From: GCA-002733465 sp965230525
GTDB taxonomy: Bacteria > Pseudomonadota > Gammaproteobacteria > Enterobacterales > Kangiellaceae
DNA: 64,000 bases
Reading direction: 5' to 3'
NCBI GenBank assembly: GCA_965230525.1
Contig: OZ246008.1
Span: forward strand, 2,976,001 to 3,040,000
Position numbers and translations under genes: made by a program. Below, in pieces: positions 25,924-34,049 of this stretch. Below the pieces are notes generated by a model. That model did not search any database. It was not told the origin of the DNA and worked only from the letters and a program-made list of their open reading frames with translations. The first letter of the stretch is position 1. The number at the start of each line of letters is the position of its first letter.

Positions 25924-26232
25924 ATGGAAACTGTAGACAAAATTAAGACTCAAATTGAAGAAAACAAAATTATCCTATACATGAAAGGGTCTCCTGAGGC
26001 TCCTCAGTGCGGTTTTTCCGCTCAAACAGTACAAGCGCTTATGTCTTGCGGTAAAGAATTTGCCTACGTCGACATCTTGCAAAACCCAGATATTCGAAGT
26101 GAATTACCCAAATATGCAAATTGGCCGACTTTTCCTCAGTTATGGGTCAATGGAGAACTAATTGGTGGATGTGACATTGTCATGGAGATGCATCAGAATA
26201 ATGAGCTTCAACCACTGATAAACGCAGCATAA
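25924..26232 (+). CDS. grxD: monothiol glutaredoxin Grx4 family
   Basis: A 102-residue monothiol glutaredoxin that binds a glutathione-ligated [2Fe-2S] cluster and moves it to target proteins, with BolA partners. It starts at the ATG at 25924 (GAGAG upstream), where similarity to Grx4 begins: ETVDKIKTQIEENKIILYMKG. The active-site CGFS is in SPEAPQCGFSAQTVQAL. WPTFPQLWVNGELIGGCDIVMEM contains the cis-Pro and glutathione-binding GG-C-D. The frame stays open upstream but without family similarity. Confidence 0.96.
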   Translation: METVDKIKTQIEENKIILYMKGSPEAPQCGFSAQTVQALMSCGKEFAYVDILQNPDIRSELPKYANWPTFPQLWVNGELIGGCDIVMEMHQNNELQPLINAA

Positions 26233-26257
26233 CATCGTATTGTTAGTTAAAGCATTT

Positions 26258-26309
26258 TGAAAAGCTGTTGTGAAAAGCTGTTGTGAAAAGCCGTTTTGAT
26301 AAGCTAATT
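26258..26309 (+). repeat. degenerate 13-bp tandem repeat after grxD
   Basis: Four consecutive 13-base units: TGAAAAGCTGTTG twice exactly (26258-26283), then TGAAAAGCCGTTT (26284-26296) and TGATAAGCTAATT (26297-26309). Degeneration increases rightwards. The array lies between the grxD stop and its terminator. Confidence 0.8.
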
Positions 26310-26380
26310 AAAATCGAGCCGATTCAAATGTGATTAATAGTAAACTGCTAAACGTTGTTTACGATAACTCTGTTAGATAA

Positions 26381-26411
26381 AAAAAGGGTTGCCAATTGGC
26401 AACCCTTTTTG
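26381..26411 (+). terminator. bidirectional terminator between grxD and the small-gene pair
   Basis: AAAAAGGGTTGCCAA (26381-26395) is followed directly by its reverse complement TTGGCAACCCTTTTT (26396-26410). It ends in T-runs on both strands and can stop grxD and the minus-strand small genes. Confidence 0.9.
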
Positions 26412-26449
26412 ATTATTGTTAGCTAATTGACGCGGCAGAACCCTCTTTC

Positions 26450-26623
26450 TCAACTGGCTTCAGCAAGCAGTGACGAAATATGTGTCATTCCAGCGTGTTT
26501 GTAGGTGTCCGCTTGTGCGTTTAGTGTGTCGAGTACCTTTTCGAGACTTATTTCGTCGGTTTCTTTGTTTTGGTTAGTCGTTGTATTTTGCTTATTATCG
26601 CTTAATTGGTTTTTCTTGTTCAT
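26450..26623 (-). CDS. small protein of unknown function (57 residues)
   Basis: An ATG-started ORF preceded by a strong GGAGGGG ribosome binding site 5 bases upstream. The product has a polar Asn/Thr/Lys/Gln-rich first half (MNKKNQLSDNKQNTTT) and a helical second half (LEKVLDTLNAQADTYKHAG...SSLLAEAS). It has no cysteine, signal peptide or membrane helix. I do not recognise a family. It lies 80 bp downstream of another small unknown gene on the same strand and is followed by a shared terminator. The strong ribosome binding site and context argue that it is real. Confidence 0.6.
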   Translation of the reverse strand: MNKKNQLSDNKQNTTTNQNKETDEISLEKVLDTLNAQADTYKHAGMTHISSLLAEAS

Positions 26624-26703
26624 GGGCCCCTCCGTAAAAAACGCTAAAATAGTCGGAATGTAATTTTTATTAATTATTAGATAATTTATTTATTCTTGAT
26701 TAA

Positions 26704-26958
26704 CTAGGCCAAAGCTTCTGCCGTTAAGTTGTTACTTAGTCCAAAAAGGTGCTTTGCCGCGTTATTGATTTTTTGCGCTATCCTAACATCGCCACGCCAA
26801 TCTTCGGGAAATGAACCAATGAGATCTATGTGAGATTCAGTAAGTCCGGTATCGATTTTTGTATCGACTTTGACCTCTGTGACTACTTGGAATTTTGTTT
26901 TTTGCTGAGAGGGGTTGCCTAAGCAAATCGCCCCATCATCTCGTGTATACCACTTCAT
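26704..26958 (-). CDS. small protein of unknown function (84 residues)
   Basis: The ATG at 26958 follows GAGG at 7 bases. The start MKWYTRDDGAICLGNPSQQ looks like a small beta domain; the middle is Val/Lys/Thr-rich (FQVVTEVKVDTKIDTG). The C-terminal half is helical (GDVRIAQKINNAAKHLFGLSNNLTAEALA). One cysteine is present; there is no signal peptide or membrane segment. I know no family for it. With the 57-residue gene downstream it forms a two-gene minus-strand unit. Confidence 0.62.
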   Translation of the reverse strand: MKWYTRDDGAICLGNPSQQKTKFQVVTEVKVDTKIDTGLTESHIDLIGSFPEDWRGDVRIAQKINNAAKHLFGLSNNLTAEALA

Positions 26959-27295
26959 TTACACCTCGTCGTCTACTGCAAGTTAGTTCAATCCTTTGAT
27001 TTTTCTGATGAATCTACCTTTCGACGGTAAAAATAATAGCAAAGACTTGAATTAATTATGCGACTCAGCGCACAATTGATCACAAAACCTAAATTAGTAA
27101 AATAAGCTGATTTAATTACAATAAGTTAGAGTATTTATTTAAAGTGATTTATGATGTTTTAAGGGCTTATATCGGACTAAATGACGCCAAAATATCTCAA
27201 ATTAAGTATATTGTTATGTCAGTGTAATAAAAAACAAGCGGGAAAAAGGGTCTGTTTGGATCTGCAACCACTAAGAATAAAACGGAGCGAAATCA
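26959..27295 (+). other. AT-rich divergent intergenic region
   Basis: About 337 bases between the small-gene pair and the SDR gene, presumably holding both promoters. No ORF, RNA gene or clear hairpin was seen. Confidence 0.5.
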
Positions 27296-28096
27296 TTGTT
27301 TAAGTCAGAAGTATATTGGGTGACTGGCGCAAGTTCTGGATTAGGAAGAGAAATTTGTATTCTGTTGAGTCAGCGAGGCGCGAGAATAGTGCTAAGTGCA
27401 AGGCGCGTGGAGGATATGAATAAAACGTTGCATTTAATGGATAACCAGAGCCAGCATGTCATCTTAGCCATCGACCTGTCAAAGCAAGAGCAAATAGAGC
27501 CTGCCTACCAGCAGTTAAGAAATAGAGGGATCCAAATTGATTGTTTGATTAATTGTGCAGGCATCGGACAGCGAGGCAGAGCGTTGACTACCTCATTATC
27601 GGTGGAACAGTATATTATGCAAGTCAACTTTTTTGCAGCCGCTCAAATCAGTAAGTTAGTCATTGAAGAAATGTTACAAAGGAACAAAGGAAGAATTGTT
27701 TCTATCGGGAGTTTAGCTGGTAAGATGGGAGTTCCTGAACGAAGTGCCTATTGTGCGTCAAAACATGCATTGGTTGGGTTTATGGACGCATTAAGAGCAG
27801 AAGTTTCGAATCATGGGGTTAAAGTTCAAGTGCTTAATCCTGGATGGGTTGACACTAATCTGAGTTCTAATGCTTTGACAGCCGACATGACAAGGTATGG
27901 CAAGAAAGATGCTCAGACCGCAAATGGATTGCCAGCAAGGCAATGTGCTTTGAAAATAATTGGATTGATCGCTAAAGGCACCGAAGAAGCGGTTATCGCC
28001 CAAGGCAAGAGCCTTGTTGGCTACTATATAGCACAATGGTTTCCTAACAGGTTTCATAAATTGATACGTAAGATTTATAAGAATCAAAGAAAATAA
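27296..28096 (+). CDS. SDR family NAD(P)-dependent oxidoreductase
   Basis: A 266-residue classical short-chain dehydrogenase starting at TTG (27296), with CGGAGCG about 7 bases upstream. The cofactor-binding motif is TGASSGLGRE (about 10-19) with SARRVED after beta-2, favouring NADP(H). NCAGIG follows, and the catalytic triad is in IGSLAG ... YCASKHAL (Ser, Tyr, Lys). The C-terminal GYYIAQWFPNRFHKLIRKIYK is hydrophobic and basic, as in membrane-associated DHRS7-like members. The substrate is not predictable. The DUF885 gene follows after 28 bases, so the two may be co-transcribed. Confidence 0.92.
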   Translation: MFKSEVYWVTGASSGLGREICILLSQRGARIVLSARRVEDMNKTLHLMDNQSQHVILAIDLSKQEQIEPAYQQLRNRGIQIDCLINCAGIGQRGRALTTSLSVEQYIMQVNFFAAAQISKLVIEEMLQRNKGRIVSIGSLAGKMGVPERSAYCASKHALVGFMDALRAEVSNHGVKVQVLNPGWVDTNLSSNALTADMTRYGKKDAQTANGLPARQCALKIIGLIAKGTEEAVIAQGKSLVGYYIAQWFPNRFHKLIRKIYKNQRK

Positions 28097-28124
28097 AAAT
28101 AATATTTGAAGAGGAGGTTACTCG

Positions 28125-29951
28125 ATGTTCAAGTCAGTCCTAAAGTGGCTCGCAGTATTAATTCTTTTGGCAATTCTTGGTGGGGCCGGTTTTGCAGCTC
28201 ATATTTGGTATGGCAAGCCGATTTACATCAATCATTTTTTTGACCGTTTTGCACTCAAAATGGCTTTCAATAGCCCTGAAACTCTTACCTCACTTAGCTT
28301 TCTTGAACAGTTTGGAATCAATGGACATAACGCAGAGTTAGATGATGCTAGTCCAGAATCGACCGAAGAGTTTTTTAAGTTTCTTGCAAAGGAATTGGAA
28401 ACCCTCAATTCCTATGATGACGAGTCGCTTAGCAAAGAAGAGCTTATGTCCAAAAAAATTGCGACTTACTTATTAGAGTTTGCCAAACAAGCTGAACCAT
28501 TCAAATATCACAATTATCCGGTTAATCAACTATTTGGAGTGCAGAACGGTTTTCCAACTTTCATGGAAGCGCAACATCAAATCAACCAAGCAGAAGATGC
28601 TGAACACTACATAGCACGCTTAAACGAACTTCCCCGCAAATTTAATCAAGTTTTAGCGGGTATCAAGCTGCGCACCGAAAATGGCATCGTACCACCTAAG
28701 TTTGTTATCGAGCGCGTCACTGAAGAAATGACTGCTTTTGTTGAAACTCCGGTACAAGAGAACATTTTGTTTAAATCGTTTAAGGATAAATTGGATAAAG
28801 TAGAAGGATTAGACCAAGAAGAAAAGCAGCAGTTAATGAATCAAGCACAAGTTGCTGTGGAAAACTCTGTCTATCCAGCCTACGTGGAGCTGACTCGCTA
28901 TTTCGAGGGCCTTCAGGATCAGGCTACAACAGACGATGGGTTTTGGAAACTACCCAATGGTGACGAGGCTTACCGGCTCGCACTTAAGTTTTTTACCACT
29001 ACAGATTACACCCCAGACTACATACACAAGGTAGGTTTGAGTGAAGTGGAGCGGATACAGGCAGAGATTTTGACAATTTTAGCCGCGGAGGGCGCTGATA
29101 TTTCTGCTGGTTTTCAAGCCGCAATATCCGAGTTGGCCAACCAGCAAAGGTTCTATTATCCAGATACTGACGAGGGCCGGCAGCAGATTTTAGCTGATTA
29201 TCAGAAAATTATTGATGAGATTGATGCTGGAATGGACAAAGCATTTAGAATCAAAGCTAAAGCAGGGGTCGAGGTAAAACGGATTCCTAAATTTAAAGAA
29301 AAAACAAGCCCAGGCGCTTATTATAATGGGCCAGCCATCGATGGTTCACGTCCCGGTATTTTCTACGCGAATTTGTATGATATTAAAGCCACCCCTAAGT
29401 ACAGCATGCGAACGCTTGCCTATCACGAGGCAATTCCAGGGCATCATTTTCAGATTGCGGTTGCACAAGAGCTAGAGGACGTCCCATTATTTCGAAAATT
29501 TGCACCGTTTACCGCATATGTTGAAGGGTGGGCTTTATATGCCGAGCGGGTTGCTTGGGAGTTAGGCTATCAAGAAAATCCGTACGACAATATAGGCCGC
29601 TTACAAGCCGAACTTTTTAGAGCTGTTCGGCTAGTGGTTGATACGGGCATTCATGCTAAAAAGTGGAGTCGTGAACAAGCCATAGAATATATGATGAGAA
29701 ATACCGGTATGGCTGAGTCTGACGTTATAGCAGAAATCGAAAGATACATAGTTATGCCTGGTCAAGCCTGTGCATACAAGGTAGGTATGATGAAAATTCT
29801 GGAACTAAGAGCCAAAGCAAAACAGGCCTTAGGGGCCCAGTTTGATATTAAAGATTTTCACGACGTGGTGCTAAAAAATGGTGCTGTTCCACTTGATATA
29901 CTTGAAATCTATATCGATAACTACATTGAGGAAACTAAACAATCAACTTGA
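28125..29951 (+). CDS. DUF885 family predicted metallopeptidase, membrane-anchored
   Basis: A 608-residue protein with a strong GAGGAGG ribosome binding site. One N-terminal hydrophobic segment (about 7-27) is either an uncleaved anchor or a signal. The DUF885 domain carries the zinc-site signature HEAIPGHH (434-441) and the downstream EGWALYAERVAWELG that supplies the glutamate ligand, plus MPGQACAYKVGMMKI near the C-terminus. Family members are thought to be periplasmic zinc peptidases; specificity is unknown. It lies directly behind the SDR gene. Confidence 0.88.
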   Translation: MFKSVLKWLAVLILLAILGGAGFAAHIWYGKPIYINHFFDRFALKMAFNSPETLTSLSFLEQFGINGHNAELDDASPESTEEFFKFLAKELETLNSYDDESLSKEELMSKKIATYLLEFAKQAEPFKYHNYPVNQLFGVQNGFPTFMEAQHQINQAEDAEHYIARLNELPRKFNQVLAGIKLRTENGIVPPKFVIERVTEEMTAFVETPVQENILFKSFKDKLDKVEGLDQEEKQQLMNQAQVAVENSVYPAYVELTRYFEGLQDQATTDDGFWKLPNGDEAYRLALKFFTTTDYTPDYIHKVGLSEVERIQAEILTILAAEGADISAGFQAAISELANQQRFYYPDTDEGRQQILADYQKIIDEIDAGMDKAFRIKAKAGVEVKRIPKFKEKTSPGAYYNGPAIDGSRPGIFYANLYDIKATPKYSMRTLAYHEAIPGHHFQIAVAQELEDVPLFRKFAPFTAYVEGWALYAERVAWELGYQENPYDNIGRLQAELFRAVRLVVDTGIHAKKWSREQAIEYMMRNTGMAESDVIAEIERYIVMPGQACAYKVGMMKILELRAKAKQALGAQFDIKDFHDVVLKNGAVPLDILEIYIDNYIEETKQST

Positions 29952-30036
29952 TCATCGCTTCAGTGGGCAAAAAACTGAGTGTTATTCTATAATTAGATTA
30001 AACCACCGTTTCTAATAGCCAACTCAGGATATCGTT

Positions 30037-30390
30037 ATGACAGACGATTTGGATGATCTAAGACGTGAGAAGCGAAAGTTTGTTGAACAATCGGTTACGG
30101 TTAAGTTTAACGACTCGGCTCATAATAATGTTGTTCGTATTCTAAAATGCAGTAGCCAAGACATTTCCGCGGGAGGGCTCAAGTTGGTGTCGAGGACGCC
30201 GCTTGGGCTGAACCAACATGTTCCATTGGAAATTGATTTAGGTAGCATGTGGGCGGTCATCGAGGCTGAAGCCGAAGTGAAGTGGTGCTTAGAAGTTGAT
30301 GATATGCCAACTTATTATATCGGTCTAAAATTAATCGATATTCAAGAGTCCAACTTGCAAGTTTGGAAGAAGTTCGTCGAGAAATTATAG
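30037..30390 (+). CDS. PilZ domain protein (first of a tandem pair)
   Basis: A 117-residue single PilZ domain, a c-di-GMP receptor. The RxxxR switch is in LRREKRKFVEQ at the N-terminus, and the second motif is QDISAGGLKL (D-x-S-x-x-G). Length and motif order match its neighbour, which suggests a tandem duplication. The output partner is unknown. The HD-GYP protein about 10 kb upstream could set the c-di-GMP level it reads. Confidence 0.9.
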   Translation: MTDDLDDLRREKRKFVEQSVTVKFNDSAHNNVVRILKCSSQDISAGGLKLVSRTPLGLNQHVPLEIDLGSMWAVIEAEAEVKWCLEVDDMPTYYIGLKLIDIQESNLQVWKKFVEKL

Positions 30391-30444
30391 AAAAATCAAG
30401 TCTTTAGCGTTTTATGTTCGTGCTGAATCGAGCTTTAATTAAAT

Positions 30445-30798
30445 ATGGATACAGATAGTCGAAAACAACTGCGCCATCCTCGAGAAGAAACCATCTTTAT
30501 CGAGATATTGGCTGCAAGCAAGGAATTTGCTGACGATAACGTTATGCTTGAGTGTACCACTCAGGACATTTCTAAGGACGGCTTGAAAATTAAAGCTGAA
30601 TATCCATTTATTGTCGATGCCATTCTAGAGTTGCTAATTTCCTTTGAAAGTGGTGGATATAAATTTCTACTAACCGGACAGGTCAAATGGAATAAAATCA
30701 ATGAGCAAGGGGAATCCATTGCGGGCTTTGAACTGATTGAAGCAGAGCATTCTGATTACCTTGTATGGCGTAACATGTTCCTAGAAATGGCAGAATAA
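30445..30798 (+). CDS. PilZ domain protein (second of a tandem pair)
   Basis: A 117-residue PilZ domain of the same length as the preceding protein, 54 bases downstream. The first c-di-GMP motif is in SRKQLRHPRE and the second is TQDISKDGLKI. The C-terminal SDYLVWRNMFLEMAE aligns with NLQVWKKFVEKL of the neighbour. The two have diverged strongly outside the motifs, suggesting different partners or affinities. Confidence 0.9.
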   Translation: MDTDSRKQLRHPREETIFIEILAASKEFADDNVMLECTTQDISKDGLKIKAEYPFIVDAILELLISFESGGYKFLLTGQVKWNKINEQGESIAGFELIEAEHSDYLVWRNMFLEMAE

Positions 30799-31014
30799 GA
30801 TGCGATTCTTTTATCCTATTGCGATTTGGCGAGTGAACAGTAAAGAAACTAACCTATAACAATCGTTAGATTAAATCTTGCAATTATCGCCAGTAGGTTA
30901 AAACCTATTTGATAGGAACCATCTGTTAGCTGCGAACATTTAGGTCGCTTTATCCACCTATAAACCAGCTTTTCCCGCTATATCACCTTAAACAAGATGT
31001 GGATGTTGGCACAT

Positions 31015-31042
31015 TTGACAACTACGACCATAATCGTATATT
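31015..31042 (+). promoter_or_regulatory. blaI-type gene promoter with overlapping dyad operator
   Basis: TTGACA (31015-31020) and TATATT (31037-31042) are separated by 16 bases. The inverted repeat TACGA-N6-TCGTA (31023-31038) fills the spacer and overlaps the -10 box, the expected place for a repressor site. BlaI-family operators are TACA/TGTA-type dyads, so autoregulation is likely. Transcription would start near 31049, which rules out the GTG at 31043 as the translation start. A further dyad, TAGGTT-AA-AACCTA, lies at 30894-30907. Confidence 0.7.
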
Positions 31043-31084
31043 GTGGCTAGTAATCGCAAAACCACCGACATTCAAAAGTGCCTT

Positions 31085-31459
31085 ATGAGAACAAGTATAA
31101 AACCCACTGGTGCAGAGCTGGAAGTGTTACAAGTCCTTTGGAAAAAGGGTCCTTCAACGGTTCGTGAAGTCCATGATAGCCTCAAAGCAACTCACTCGAC
31201 CGGCTACACGACAGTACTTAAAATTATGCAAATCATGCATGAAAAAGAATTGTTACGTCGCGATGCTTCAGCAAGGGCTCATGTTTATTCGGCCTCTGTC
31301 TCCGAGGAAGATACTCAAGGACAGTTTGTAAACGAAATCGTTTCTAAAGTGTTTGCGGGTTCTACATCGCAATTAGTCGTTCGCGCGCTGTCTGAGAAAT
31401 CTAGCAAACAAGAAATTGAAGAAATAAAGGCCGTACTTAAACGACTCGAAGGGAAGTAA
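31085..31459 (+). CDS. BlaI/MecI/CopY family transcriptional repressor
   Basis: A 124-residue winged-helix repressor beginning at ATG 31085, where family similarity starts: KPTGAELEVLQVLWKKGPSTVREVHDSL. The recognition helix lies in STGYTTVLKIMQIMHEK. LLRRDASARAHVYSA is the wing, and the C-terminal dimerisation helix includes FVNEIVSKVFAGSTSQLVVRAL, the site usually cleaved on induction. It is followed after 3 bases by the M56 sensor gene, the classic blaI-blaR1 arrangement. No beta-lactamase gene is nearby, so the regulated target is not an obvious resistance gene. Confidence 0.92.
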   Translation: MRTSIKPTGAELEVLQVLWKKGPSTVREVHDSLKATHSTGYTTVLKIMQIMHEKELLRRDASARAHVYSASVSEEDTQGQFVNEIVSKVFAGSTSQLVVRALSEKSSKQEIEEIKAVLKRLEGK

Positions 31460-31462
31460 TCG

Positions 31463-33472
31463 ATGGAATGGTTAGATGGTTTAGTTTCAAGTCAATTAGT
31501 ATCTAATTTAGCTCTCACTCTTATCCACTTTATTTGGCAAGGCGCTGCTCTAGGTGCTGCAATGTGGTTGGCATTGGTTTGTGTACCACGCAATAAATTT
31601 AATTTGCGCTATCGGCTCGCAGTCACCGTACTAATCTTGAGCGTGATAAGTCCCATTATGACTTTTCATTTGATAAGCCAATCGCCGACAAATATTGTCA
31701 CCCCTGCGTTCCTGAGTGAAAGTGTAAATAGTTTTGATACTAACGTGGGTAATCAAAGTCAATCTCAGATAATTACCGGTTCCAGCTCAGAGACCCAAAC
31801 GCCCTTAATCGAAACCTCGAAAACTAATGTTGATTACCTAAGTTACATTTTGATTGCATGGGTATTGGGTTGTCTTATTATGACAGCCAAGTTTGTCCTT
31901 GATTTGAACCGAACGTTTAAGCTTACCCGAGAAGGTGTTGCCAAAGTAAGCCATCGTGTAGAGAATATCGTCACAAGTCTTTCCGACAAATATAAACTCA
32001 AAAGACGAATCACCATCCTAAAGTCGCGAAAGGTTAATGTCCCCGTGGTGATTGGTTGGTTGCGGCCAGTTATTTTATTGCCAATTGCTATCACTATTGG
32101 ACTTGAAACCAAACACCTTGAATTGATTATCGCGCATGAGTTAGCTCACATTAAACGAATGGACTTTGCTGTTAACTTGTTGCAAAGCTTGGTTCAAATC
32201 TGTTTGTTTTATCATCCGGTGATTTACTGGATCAATAAAGTGATACGAGATGAAAGAGAGTACATATGCGACCAATATGCGTTGCAAGTTTTAGGAAACG
32301 ATGAAAGTGCCAAAATTAACCTCGCCAAGGCATTATTAGGCACTGAAGAATTAAGAGAAGGAAATTTATCTTTGGTCGCTGTTGCTGCGTCTGGTGGTAT
32401 GCTTAAGCATCGAATTTCACATATTCTAGATAGCCAGTACAAGCCTGCGACCTCGCTTAAAAGTATTACTATTGGATTTATGGTTTTCCTGTTTAGCTTT
32501 GCTGCATTGTCAACGACTTTTAATTTTGAAGACACAGCTCACGCGAGCTCTCAAAATACGCCCATATTGGCAGAAACAGCATTGCCAGTTGTCAGACAAA
32601 AAACTAACCAAAGAGAAGATCGAAGTGAAGCGCAAACACCTCAAAGTCTCATTGAGCCACTTACTATTGACGAGCCTAGCTCGAAGGATAAGCCAATGGT
32701 CGCGCGAGACGTGGTCGAAAAATTGGCTTCAGAAAAGCTCACTAGCGTGAACAAAAAGGTCATTTCTAAAAGCGTTAATCAGCAAGGTCGGTCAAGTAAA
32801 ACAGCTCAAAACGGGGATAGGGAACGTTTCAATAAAACGGCGGTACGGAAAGTAAGTGTTAAAAATAAATCGAACCAATCTGCTAATAAACGCAAAGCCT
32901 TAAATCCAGCGTTAGAAAAAGCTAAAGATAAGCCTGAAATTAAATCTGAAGTTGAGTCTGAAGAGCGAAAAAATGTAGCCGTCGAGTCTGCAAAGACGGC
33001 ACAAACTGAGCGAGCTAGCGGTGTCAACAAAGAGTTATACCTTGATTTGTCTTCCAAGGCTTTGTCGGATCAATATCTACTTCCAAACGAAGCGGTTAAC
33101 AAAGAATCCCGACTTCTAAAAACAGCCTCGCTAGATTTGAAGTCAGTGCCCGACTTTAAGGAGCCTAAGGCTATATTCACACCCTATCCTAAGTATCCTC
33201 GACGCGCCTGGGATAAAATGATAAATCAAACCGTTCGCGTTAATTTTAGTATCGAAAGCGATGGTCACGTCAGCAATATAAATATTATGGAAGATGCTGA
33301 TGAAGCTTTCTCTGATGAAATCTATCGCCGACTTAAGCACTGGAAATATCAGCCGGCCGAGAGAGATGGCAAGCGAGTAGCTCATTTAACTTCGCTAGAG
33401 TTTGTATTTAAAGCACCTCAGAAAAAACCAATTCCAACAATCATGACCGGTTCTCGAATTCGCAGGCGATAG
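31463..33472 (+). CDS. BlaR1-like M56 membrane metallopeptidase fused to a TonB C-terminal domain
   Basis: A 669-residue protein with membrane helices near residues 15-40, 50-70, 125-145 and about 330-350. A cytosolic M56 zinc peptidase loop has HELAH at 225-229 and EREYICDQYAL downstream. A long, charged Lys/Ser/Glu-rich periplasmic linker (about 370-560) follows. The C-terminal domain (about 575-655) is a TonB-like fold: TPYPKYPRRAW, VRVNFSIESDGHVSNINIM and LKHWKYQPAERDGK. Instead of a beta-lactam sensor domain there is a TonB domain. It probably cleaves or inactivates the upstream repressor in response to an envelope signal. Confidence 0.9.
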   Translation: MEWLDGLVSSQLVSNLALTLIHFIWQGAALGAAMWLALVCVPRNKFNLRYRLAVTVLILSVISPIMTFHLISQSPTNIVTPAFLSESVNSFDTNVGNQSQSQIITGSSSETQTPLIETSKTNVDYLSYILIAWVLGCLIMTAKFVLDLNRTFKLTREGVAKVSHRVENIVTSLSDKYKLKRRITILKSRKVNVPVVIGWLRPVILLPIAITIGLETKHLELIIAHELAHIKRMDFAVNLLQSLVQICLFYHPVIYWINKVIRDEREYICDQYALQVLGNDESAKINLAKALLGTEELREGNLSLVAVAASGGMLKHRISHILDSQYKPATSLKSITIGFMVFLFSFAALSTTFNFEDTAHASSQNTPILAETALPVVRQKTNQREDRSEAQTPQSLIEPLTIDEPSSKDKPMVARDVVEKLASEKLTSVNKKVISKSVNQQGRSSKTAQNGDRERFNKTAVRKVSVKNKSNQSANKRKALNPALEKAKDKPEIKSEVESEERKNVAVESAKTAQTERASGVNKELYLDLSSKALSDQYLLPNEAVNKESRLLKTASLDLKSVPDFKEPKAIFTPYPKYPRRAWDKMINQTVRVNFSIESDGHVSNINIMEDADEAFSDEIYRRLKHWKYQPAERDGKRVAHLTSLEFVFKAPQKKPIPTIMTGSRIRRR

Positions 33473-33547
33473 ATTCGTCTGCTTTGAATTTTGGCTGCGG
33501 CAATGCTAGTCTTTGTAGAAATTAAGGTTTAATACGTAAGGTTTCCC

Positions 33548-33919
33548 ATGTTTAAGAAGTTTCTGATCGCAATTGTCCTATTCGTCGTTATTCTGGTGGG
33601 ACTGCAGTTTTTTGGTGGTAGAGATTTTACCCAGGTGCCAACGGCTTGGGAGAAGTACCGTCATGGCGGGGATATCGGTAGTTTTACTACTGACTTGGGC
33701 ATTATATTTTCAGGAGAGAAGATTTCTGAAGGAGGGCTAGCTACAGCTAAGCTCGCTGAGCGGTTAATTTATAAATGGACCGATGAAAACGGTGTTGTAC
33801 AACACAGCGAGCGAATGCCAAATGTCGATAATTACGAAGTCATCAAAATGGGTGATGTCAGTATCGAGACTCAAAAATCACTAGATAAAGAAGAAATAGA
33901 TCGAGCACTTAAGAATTAG
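33548..33919 (+). CDS. DUF4124 domain protein with N-terminal membrane segment
   Basis: A 123-residue protein. The N-terminal hydrophobic segment (about 4-22, FLIAIVLFVVILVGLQFF) is a signal anchor. The C-terminal part holds the DUF4124 motif LIYKWTDENGVVQHSERMPN. Function unknown. It lies 75 bp behind the M56-TonB gene and may be part of the same transcript. Confidence 0.8.
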   Translation: MFKKFLIAIVLFVVILVGLQFFGGRDFTQVPTAWEKYRHGGDIGSFTTDLGIIFSGEKISEGGLATAKLAERLIYKWTDENGVVQHSERMPNVDNYEVIKMGDVSIETQKSLDKEEIDRALKN

Positions 33920-34049
33920 CAAGTGTCTGCGGTTTGTTGGTAAACTCTTTTTTCGGCAAGAGATTAATTCGATAGGGGTAGGGCAAACTCGTTGATAATT
34001 CAAACCCTCAAGCCAGAGCCAGTAGATTATCTCTAGCAATAAGGTGGTG

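Noticed and set aside
31043..31084. Upstream GTG as the start of the BlaI-type repressor
   Set aside because: It lies at the -10 box and before the predicted transcription start; family similarity begins after the ATG at 31085.
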